A stretch of 64,000 bases of DNA from Limnanthes douglasii subsp. nivea (lineage: Eukaryota; Streptophyta; Magnoliopsida; Brassicales; Limnanthaceae): contig JAUPFV010000004.1 of assembly GCA_036936605.1 (NCBI GenBank), positions 125,773,737-125,837,736 on the forward strand, given 5' to 3'. The notes beneath the pieces are model-generated. The model was not told the DNA's origin. It did no database searches and saw nothing but the letters and a program-made list of their open reading frames with translations. Below, one piece after another: positions 56,611 to 64,000 of the stretch (positions are counted from its first letter, which is position 1; every line of letters starts with the position of its first letter). The translations under genes and the position numbers were made by a program.

Positions 56611-56884
56611 TTGAGTATTAAATATTTTGGTGTTAAGTAGTGAGAGATTTGAGCAGCCTAGTTGTATTAAATGTTCATTACCCTCATTAATGAAAGTGGT
56701 TGGGGTATTTATACCCTCAATTAAGGACCCATTGGCTTTCAGGTCAAGTTATGAAACTGGGTTGAGTTTAAAGACCCATTTACTTATTAAGCTGATTAAC
56801 ACATAGTTCAGTAGCACGTTTATGTCCGAATTACCCTTGTCCGGATATCTCAGTAGGCTGTGACTGAATAATCCGAACTCATCA
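56611..56884 (-). repeat. 5' LTR of Tat element B with two deletions
   Basis: Matches the 3' LTR from AGTATTTTGAG to ACTCATCA. It lacks the innermost ~45 bp (LTR 3' end plus PBS region) and an internal segment of about 54 bp (tcttagtcaaaag...ctgga of 47278-47333), lost at a junction cacata/tagttcag. Confidence 0.88.
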
Positions 56885-56889
56885 AGGAC
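56885..56889. repeat. 5-bp target-site duplication, right (AGGAC)
   Basis: Partner of 47039-47043. Confidence 0.92.
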
Positions 56890-57890
56890 AACAAGCATTA
56901 GGATGCTCTTTGCAATTGCATCGGTATACAAATTAAAATTTCACCAAATGGATGTCAAAATGTATTTCCTAAATGAAGATCTTGATGATGAGGTTTACAT
57001 GGAGTAGCCGGAGGGTTTCGTACTTCTATGAAATGGTTCTAAGGTATGTAGGCTTGTTAAGTCATTATACGGTCTTAAATAAGCGCCTAAGAAGTGGCAT
57101 GATAAATTTGATCATGCTATTGTATCCGATGGGTTTGGACATAATACGAATAAGAAAATTTTCATATACTAAAGTCTATGGTGATGTAATAGATCCTAGT
57201 TTGAAGTTTGAGAAATAAAGGAAGACCGGTGGCTCAATTAGAATATTCAAGTGGTATAAAAAACTTAATTTATGCAACTTTATGCATTAGAGCGGATATA
57301 TATATGCTGTGAATAAACTAAGTCAATTTATGAGTAATCCAAGTACAAAATATTGGAATGCAATTGGAAGGGTCTTGGAGTACTTGAAAAAGACTAACGA
57401 CATATTTCTCCAATATTATAATTTTCTTGGGGTACTTGAGAGATAAACAGATTCAAGTTGGAGCACCAGTCTAGCCGATAACAAATCGACCACATGGTAG
57501 GTGTTCACATTTGCAGGTGGTGTTAATTCGTGGGGATCTAATAAACAAACATGTATATCTCACTCAACTATGGAGTCTGAGTTTATAGCATTGGTTGTAA
57601 CGAGTAAGGAAGATCAATGGTTAAGAGATCTCTTGTGGGAGATAGCATTCAGTGCAAAAGGGGAATATTATAATACAAAGATATTATGATAGGAAATCAA
57701 TATTAGATAAAGCATACATGTAATCTACAATGAGAATTCTAGACATACAAGTCTAAAACATGAGCATGTTAGACAACTAATTTAAAGTGGAGTTATATCA
57801 GTCTCATACGTACGTTCTAGTGAGAATTTAGCAGATCCGCTTACCAAACCATTAACTCGAGAATTAGTAAAGTCTATATCTAAAGGGATT
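56885..57890 (+). pseudogene. Ty1/copia element C, right part: RT and RNase H
   Basis: Continues the RT interrupted at 47043: TTSIRMLFAIASVYKLKFHQMDVKMYFLNEDLDDEVYME-PEGF, VCRLVKSLYGLK-APKKWHDKFDHAIV. The YVDD block is missing (deletion around 57150-57200). Then AVNKLSQFMSNPSTKYWNAIGRVLEYLKKTNDIFLQY (57310-57420), RNase [25 protein letters not shown] (57540-57610) and the terminus RSSENLADPLTKPLTRELVKS-SKG (57810-57880). Several stops. Confidence 0.88.
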
Positions 57891-58985
57891 ATATTAGTAC
57901 TCTTGAATTAATTAGTTTGCACATAATGGCGACCCAATTCATTTATAGAGAACCTAAACAACGAATTTACAAAGGATAATAACAAGTTATCTATGAAAGG
58001 TTCAACATAAAACTGAATTGAAGTTTCATTTGTGATGATTGTGAGATATGTTGGTCGTCATCGTTGATGGATAAGTTCCAAGATATTTTTAATACAATTC
58101 GATCTAAGTGTGACATTTGTTTCTAAAGGTCGTAAAAACACTGTAAGAATTGTATCTATGAGAATATAGAGGTGGTGCCACCTCTCATAACTCAATTTAT
58201 GATTCTTAAAATAGATAGAGAACACAACCAAAATAATAATTAAAGTAAAATATAGAAAAATATTTGATGGAAACAATTTAGTGTATGAGATTAACGGTTA
58301 GGTCATATGGGAGGTTGGTTCAAAGTTACGACTACCAATATTTTTTCTGACTTAACTTTCTTGTTTTTACACTGAGCTCAAATTCAAATCGAAATATATT
58401 TTGCTTTATACGCAAGATTTATCTCAAGAGAGAGATAAGAGAGAGGGAATTTAAATAATTGAGGGGTTGTTGGAAATATTGATTAAATATTGATAACCGG
58501 AAGAATATTTCCAATTATTAAAGTTGATAAAGTAAAATGTAAGAAAGGTAAAAAAACGGGTGAGGAAAGTTTTGTCGCAATCAGACTCATGTTGGTCGAG
58601 GAAAATGTGCAAGCACTGGCACCATAAGGTTTTTGCTGCGACCAACGCTAGTTGATCGTGGCAAAGGGAAAGACAGAACAGGTTTGTCTTGCTTATGCAC
58701 CATGTTACCACAATTAAAACTTGCTGATCGTGAAAAAGACCTTGCTTATCACGATCAGAAACTGTTGGTCACGACCATAGTGGCCATGCGTCATATATCG
58801 TGATCATTATGGTACGCGCATAAGTATTGATGGGACCTTTCGTACATAGGAACTATCATACTTTACAGTGTTCAATAATTGGCTCGACCTTTGTTTTTTT
58901 GTAAATAATGGCTATATTTTCAGTAAGGGGCTTTATTTTCGACTAGGATTACGATAACACGAATAATTTGCCCTAATTACCAGGG
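57891..58985. other. Non-coding: probable copia C 3' end and an unassigned repeat
   Basis: 57900-58300 lies where the 3' LTR of copia C should be, but no 5' partner is in the window. 58550-58800 carries repeated gttg-tcgtgg / cacgaccaac words in both orientations (for example ctgatcgtga, atcacgatcag, ttggtcacgacc), an unexplained short inverted-repeat cluster. Confidence 0.4.
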
Positions 58986-59800
58986 TTATTGCAATGTCAC
59001 CTCAGGATGACTCGTTAGTGCACCTCCTCTCTCCGACCTGAGTTTTCGATTCTTAGGATTTTTTATAATGTGGGTAAGGAGAATCCTTCTTCTACAATCC
59101 ATCCAACTTGATGAGCTAGTCGAACCGTGCTAGAATGTCCCACATATTTCTAATCAGGAACCAGATGAGGTTAGTGTAGAGTGGGCCGTCACAGTCCAAC
59201 CTGTTAAAGGCGGAAACTGCTACTAAATGTTGACATGGAGTTCATCTTACGGATAAACCTTTGGATATAGCTTTGGAATGCCTCCCCTCTTCTCTGGCAT
59301 AATTTTATAATGGATTCTCATTCCCACTTGTGTTTTTTCCCTACAAAACAGTTCTTGAACGCCACCCAAAGTCCAACAAGTTCTTGGCACGTATCTTTTG
59401 GGAGGCTGATGAACTAGGCGAGCAAGTTTCTTTTAAATTTCGTGGAAAAATTTATTTATAATAAAACATCATTGGAATTGAAGGCCATCATCATGTTCTT
59501 AAACTTTTATAGGTGGTTTTTGGGTCCCCATAGCCGTCGTATGAGTCCATCTTGTAAGGGTTGAAATTTTGCGAGAGCTTTCCTTATAGGATTTCTTTAA
59601 CGAAAGGTGACTCTTGGAGCACATACATTGTCATTGTCAGCCTTACTTGATCATACTCTAATGCTTACTACTCAATGTATTTCCTTGCTATTTTATTGCT
59701 TGACTGTTCATCTCCCTCAGAGTCTTTCATTCTTACATTCTTCAAGTTTTTTACAATTGCTCTCACTGGTATGCTCGACGTCCTCCGCTCGGTATTAATT
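58986..59800 (-). pseudogene. Ty3/gypsy gag fragment
   Basis: Minus-strand reading: FNPYKMDSYDGYGDPKTT (about 59590-59520), NMMMAFNSNDVLL (59500-59460), LLA-FISLPKDTCQELVGLWVAFKNCFVGKKHKWE (59430-59320), RRGEAFQSYIQRFIRKMNSM (59280-59225) and DGPLYTNLIWFLIRNMWDILAR (59195-59110). This is the gag core in order with few shifts. N-terminal acidic/basic linker to about 59800. No pol follows, so it is an isolated fragment. Confidence 0.85.
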
Positions 59801-60244
59801 AAAACAAAACCTATAAATATGTAAATGATACGTATATTTTAGCTGGTTTTGTGGGATTATAAATTTGATTATTTTGGTTATTAGTAATTTTTTTTCCTTT
59901 GCAGTATCAACATGATTATAAGCAGACCTACGATCATATGCAGCTTTGAGGAGGAGGAAGAGGAAGAAGAATATGTATTTTTTGAAAAGTTTATATCATT
60001 TTTTTACTCTTATTATATTCATTATTATCATTATATGGTCGGTTCTGAATTTAAATTAGTCCAAACGACTGACCATTTTTATTTATCTACATTACTGAAT
60101 GTAATGTTTTAGAAATATATACACTCTCGTGTGAACTAGTTAACAACTCAAAGATCATAAAAAAATTTATGGTAATGCACGTGTGTACTTGTGAAACATA
60201 GTTGAAATACGATTGTTATGTTAGAGAGCGAAATATATTTAATA
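59801..60244. other. AT-rich DNA with a GAG/GAA run
   Basis: A gaggaggaggaagaggaagaagaa run (59939-59964) would encode a poly-Glu tract in a short + frame; otherwise nothing is recognised. Confidence 0.4.
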
Positions 60245-60344
60245 NNNNNNNNNNNNNNNNNNNNNNNNNNNNNNNNNNNNNNNNNNNNNNNNNNNNNNNN
60301 NNNNNNNNNNNNNNNNNNNNNNNNNNNNNNNNNNNNNNNNNNNN
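60245..60344. other. Assembly gap (100 N)
   Basis: Exactly 100 consecutive N, the usual placeholder for a gap of unknown size. Distances across it are not reliable. Confidence 0.98.
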
Positions 60345-60521
60345 TAAAATAGGTTTTTATATAACGACGAAGATCCATATTGGGGTTCAGAAGAGTATGA
60401 ATTTGGTGGACAATCATTATAAGAAGATTCACCATATTATTCACCATGTGATTTACCTCTTGATGAAGGTGACGAAAAAGTTAACTCTGATGATATATCA
60501 CGCGATATAGAAATTTTCTAG
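60345..60521 (+). pseudogene. Possible acidic C-terminal coding fragment next to the gap
   Basis: A + frame starting in the gap edge reads NDEDPYWGSEEYEFGGQ, one stop (60421), then EDSPYYSPCDLPLDEGDEKVNSDDISRDIEIF and a stop at 60519. The biased acidic composition stands out from the A/T-run background and is protein-like, but I do not recognise it. Confidence 0.35.
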
Positions 60522-60955
60522 TGAGGAAGGCTAGTTGGGGTCAAACTCTGAGTTGTGAATCTATTATGTTTTGATTATTTGTGTGTTGTTGATTTGTTGT
60601 TTTTAGGTTCTACCAGTTATCTTTGAACAATATTTGTTGTTTTGTTAGAATAATGTTTTTGGGTTGTCTTTGGTGTTGTTGCGATATATTTATATATAAT
60701 ACTGAATCAATTATGACTTGAGAAATATACACCAAGTTTTTTAAAACATCCCAATTACTTTTTGGGGTTATTTTCGATCGTACTAGCTTTTTTTATCTAC
60801 TCTTTCTTTTAAAATCTAAAAATTACATCTAAAAATGTTACTTTGCATTTTTGTTTCTGACAACCCTCACTAACTTGTATCGGTGTCACCTTCTGTAAAA
60901 AAAAAGTCATTTAAGAATTAATGCGGTGGAATGTTTTTTTTATTTAGTGATTTGA
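60522..60955. other. AT/T-rich DNA, no gene
   Basis: T-rich with gttgt-type repeats; nothing coding seen. Confidence 0.45.
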
Positions 60956-62050
60956 TTTTTGTTTTAAAATCGGCGGGTGGCAGAGATATGAATTTGTAAT
61001 TGCCATCAGATTGGAAGTCTATCGCATTAACAATATAAGGATGCATACACGACGGTGTGGAATTTGTGATTAATATGTTTGGCAATTGGCAGTCGGTAGA
61101 CTATATGAAGAATATATTCGCTACTGATGCTTGAGGGACTTTAAGAGATGGTAGATCTTTAGATATATATCAAGGTCATTTGATTGTAGGTGGTTTCCTC
61201 AGGGAGTTAGTGTGGGATTTTTCGACTTTAGTTCTAACTATGCTACCAGATGTTGCAATCAATGTAGCTAAATCATGAGTGTTAGCACTACATGCATATG
61301 ATTCGACCCACTTTTGTTTGGCGTGCTCAAAAAAATAAATATCATTTTCATGTAGAGTTCTATACAAAGGTTTTTCTTCCTCTATACCGACCTCGAACCT
61401 AACTAGGAGTATTCGTGTATATTTGTTTAGCACAATGACATTTTTTACTATCAGTGTATATATTTTTAGCACAACCTCATAGGTTTTGCACAAAATAATG
61501 CTCAAAGAATCCAATATTCGTGTATATATTTTTAGCCAATGACATTTTCACTCTAGGGAACCCATTCATAGTTATTTTGGTAAAAACGAAGTTTGGTATC
61601 TAATAGTCTTATATGTACTATCCATAACAACCACTCGGGGAAATGCCTATAATAAATCTATACTAACTGGATGTGCAAAAAACAATTGCTTCCTTCATTC
61701 ACGGCCATACGCCAATGAATGTATTTGTGTGTTTATAAACTAGACAATAAACATTGCATTTATGAAAGCAACTCCTTTTTAAACCAACTTTCTTCTTTTT
61801 TATTGGTAATTGTATATGTTATGCATTTTAGAGGTATTCTCTGCATCGTTAATCTTTAGGTCATGCAATATATTACGGGGATGTATTCCTAAGGAAATTA
61901 GATAACCTACCATTATTTTTTATGAAGTTTAAACTATTCTGCATATATAAGTCCTTAAATTTGTTTGACCAGGTTATGGTTGTGTACGTCGGAAACCACA
62001 CTTAAAGACCATATATTATCATGTTCTGACGACTAGTTTACCTACTAATT
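60956..62050 (-). pseudogene. Second MULE-type transposase with OTU-like C-terminus (degenerate)
   Basis: Minus strand. About 61900-61820 reads NILHDLKINDAENTSKMHNIYNYQ (family IL-LK...IYN-R). Then LFFAHPVSIDLL and FPRVVVMDSTYKTIRYQTSFLP (61700-61590; family FP-VLLMDCTYKTNRY, the first catalytic Asp region). Next come a KIYTLIVKNV (CxWHIxKNV-like) segment and FFEHAKQKWVESYACSANTHDL (61400-61310), then TKVEKSHTNSLRKP (family NRVESAHxxLK). Finally, at 61090-60980, QLPNILI...MHPYIVNAIDFQSDGNYKFISL, which resembles the start of an OTU cysteine protease domain (DGNCGFR) with the catalytic Cys changed to Tyr. Transposase-OTU fusions of this order are, as I recall, common in plant genomes. Many stops; a relic unrelated to the 15.2-27.2 kb MULE. 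Confidence 0.7.
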
Positions 62051-64000
62051 AAAAAGAAAATTCATTATTTTGCTATCGTTTGATTTCTATTATTTTTATT
62101 TTTGTCTTCCAAGACATTATTATAGCAGTCGGATCTCTCACATTGGTATACGCCTTTATGAGTTATACTATTACGGCCAAGATATGTGATCCGACTATAA
62201 CTGAAAAGTTGTTTTCCACAAGTAACTTTAATCCACTCGGTTGTTAAATTATATTTATAGTACTTGGGGTCACAAACTCATGGGTTTAATTAATTAACAT
62301 TAATATTTCACCAGTATTTGACCCCTTACGATAAGAAACCAACATCAATATTTCTAAAAGAGCATATTTTTCGAATAATTATAATAAGTTTTGCACGCAT
62401 ATTATATTAGATTTTGCAAGTATAAATTACTAGATTTCACAAGTATTATCGTAGATTTTTATATTTTATGGTGTAGGATGGAAAACGATAAGAACAAACA
62501 TCTAAATTTAATATTTCTCCTAAAAGTTTCTACCACAACACCAAAACGAGATATAGGTCCTAACAAAACTAAAGAATCTATAGTTAGAATGACAAAAAAT
62601 AATAAGTTATTTCATTGCTGACGTAATTAATTGTATTCCTCGTTGCATTTAAGATATCATTTATAAAGGTTTCACATATGTTATTTTTTTTTCTATTTTG
62701 CATCATACTTTCGACATGTTTGGTATAAAACATTTATAGGGTTCCTACATATATTATAGTATATTTCGTAAACATATTCATATAATTTTTGTATTCTTGG
62801 GCTAGGTTGGAAAACAATAAAAAAAATTGTAGGGTCCGTACATATATTGTAACATATTTTGCAAGCATATTCATGAAAATATAGAAGTCGTCACTAACCC
62901 ATTCTACAGAACTTTTATTACATGTTTGCAGCGGAAACCACTTATTGCATATGCGTGGTCACTAACTAAAAACCACTTGCAACTAGTTCGTAATTGCAAC
63001 AGAAATCCTTGTTAATTTTATTCGAATGAAAACAGGTTATGTTATTGCAAACTTGATGGATGTTATTACAAATGTATATTGATTTTATTGCAAATGAACT
63101 TTAATTGTTGGGAATTTAATTAATGTTGTGGCAATATTATTGCTAATTTAAATTTCAAACATATTATTTGCGTTGCAAAACCATTGTTAAATTTTATGAA
63201 AAGCGTTACAACCCCATCATAAGATTATAACCCTATTTCATAATTTCAAAATATAACATATAACATTATATAAATTTTAATTGAAACTTATACAAGTTTG
63301 TTACACTTAATAATCAAACATGAGACAAAATAAATCAATAACTATAGACGTCTTCCAATTAATTTTTGGATGTAATCTTGAATTGTTCTTGAAGAAGTAG
63401 AAAAACTGAATCTGTGTATCGTCAAATAAAATATGCATTAGAAAGACAATAAGGATAAAATAAGTATCAAAAACATCATTTATGAATATAATAATGTTGA
63501 AAAGAATAACCGTAATACAACAACTATAAACATATAGGATATTTGGGTTTGGAATTTTAGAGAAGACTGCAGACAAGAATTTACATTTAACAAACTAAAG
63601 GAAATGCATTCGTATCTAGCAGATGCATGTCCATATAATTGTTTTTATTAGATAGAGATTCAGAGGTCCTATCCTTTTTAGTGCTTCAATAAAGATATAA
63701 GAGATATCCGTCTCTATTTTTGTGGAACTGTTATTAGATTATTCACGAAATCTAAAACAGAATTTCCATATATTACAAAATGAGAAATTCTACGTGGCTC
63801 AATGTAATCATGCAACAATAGTTTAAAGATAATAAAATACTATAAATGTAAGTTTACGAACAACCTAATAACCTGTAAAAAAGAAATATTTATTTTTAAC
63901 TACACTCATAAAAGTTATGAACATCGAAACAATTAGACTTTCAGAAAACATACAAACCAGCATCAACAAACTTGGTCTATATATAAGAACTTTACTAAAA
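62051..64000. other. AT-rich DNA with a local 92-bp duplication, no gene
   Basis: gttcctacatatattatagt... (62741) and ggtccgtacatatattgtaa... (62833) head two similar ~90-bp stretches, and a weaker third copy is near 62391-62490. 62930-63150 repeats ttgcaa/ttattgca words (gttattgcaaact, gttattacaaatg, tttattgcaaatg, attattgctaatt), which might be subterminal repeats of a DNA transposon. No domain recognised. Confidence 0.4.

Larger units (their letters stand above)
47044..56884 (-). mobile_element. Tat-lineage Ty3/gypsy LTR retrotransposon B, nested in copia element C
   Basis: 9841 bp between AGGAC duplications, ends TGGTGTG...CTCATCA on +. In element (minus) sense: 5' LTR 56884-56611 (inner end deleted), gag from ATG 56555 to 54827, protease about 54760-54332, RT 54325-53663, RNase H to 53040, second RNase H 52933-52700, integrase 52452-51305, antisense gene on + (47800-50737), polypurine tract next to 47411, 3' LTR 47407-47044. 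Dual RNase H and the antisense ORF place it in the Tat lineage. The two LTRs differ at about 16 of about 265 alignable positions by hand count, nearly all transitions, so the insertion is old. Gag-pol carries scattered stops. Confidence 0.92.

Noticed and set aside
62391..62621. + strand 76-codon frame near the right end
   Set aside because: No recognisable content, no conserved start context, and it lies within a locally duplicated AT-rich stretch.

Overview
The window is plant nuclear DNA, most likely from a eudicot, and very AT-rich. Every recognisable coding segment belongs to a plant transposable element (Ty3/gypsy including the Tat lineage, Ty1/copia, LINE, two kinds of Mutator-like element) or is a short captured piece of a host gene. 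I see no intact host gene, rRNA, tRNA or CRISPR array. One 100-bp run of N (60245-60344) is an assembly gap. The species cannot be named from this.

Layout. 1-4635: old tandem repeat units, a LINE RNase H/zf-RVT remnant and a minus-strand copia RT/RNase H remnant. 4636-13764: Tat-lineage gypsy element A, minus strand, cut off inside gag; it carries an extra gene on the opposite (+) strand. 13765-15221: satellite-like and fold-back repeats. 15231-27153: an 11.9-kb Mutator-like element (MULE) with degenerate terminal inverted repeats and a perfect 9-bp target duplication. It holds a MuDR transposase gene (+), a DUF1985/Ulp1-protease gene (-), a small acidic/NLS gene (-) and more than twenty copies of a palindromic repeat in its introns and spacers. 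27700-31430: copia and gypsy pieces. 31432-37000: a LINE interrupted by a 3-kb LTR-bearing insertion that contains beta-adaptin and chorein (bridge-like lipid-transfer protein) gene fragments. 37500-40950: gypsy element E (LTR, PBS-like leader, gag, PR, RT). 43020-45010: copia element F without integrase. 46300-57890: copia element C, split by Tat element B (47044-56884) with a 5-bp target duplication AGGAC. 58990-62050: a gypsy gag fragment, the gap, and a degenerate MULE transposase with an OTU-like C-terminus.

How it works together. Elements A and B share one plan: gag-PR-RT-RH-aRH-IN on the minus strand and, between IN and the 3' LTR, an antisense gene with its own conserved TATA box, a Transposase_28-like domain, an intron and a C-terminal coiled coil. 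In the MULE the two main genes converge on a repeat-rich middle, and their introns are packed with the same hairpin motif. This suggests, as inference only, a binding site for an element-encoded protein. Almost all reading frames carry stops or frameshifts, so the window is a record of nested, decaying elements.
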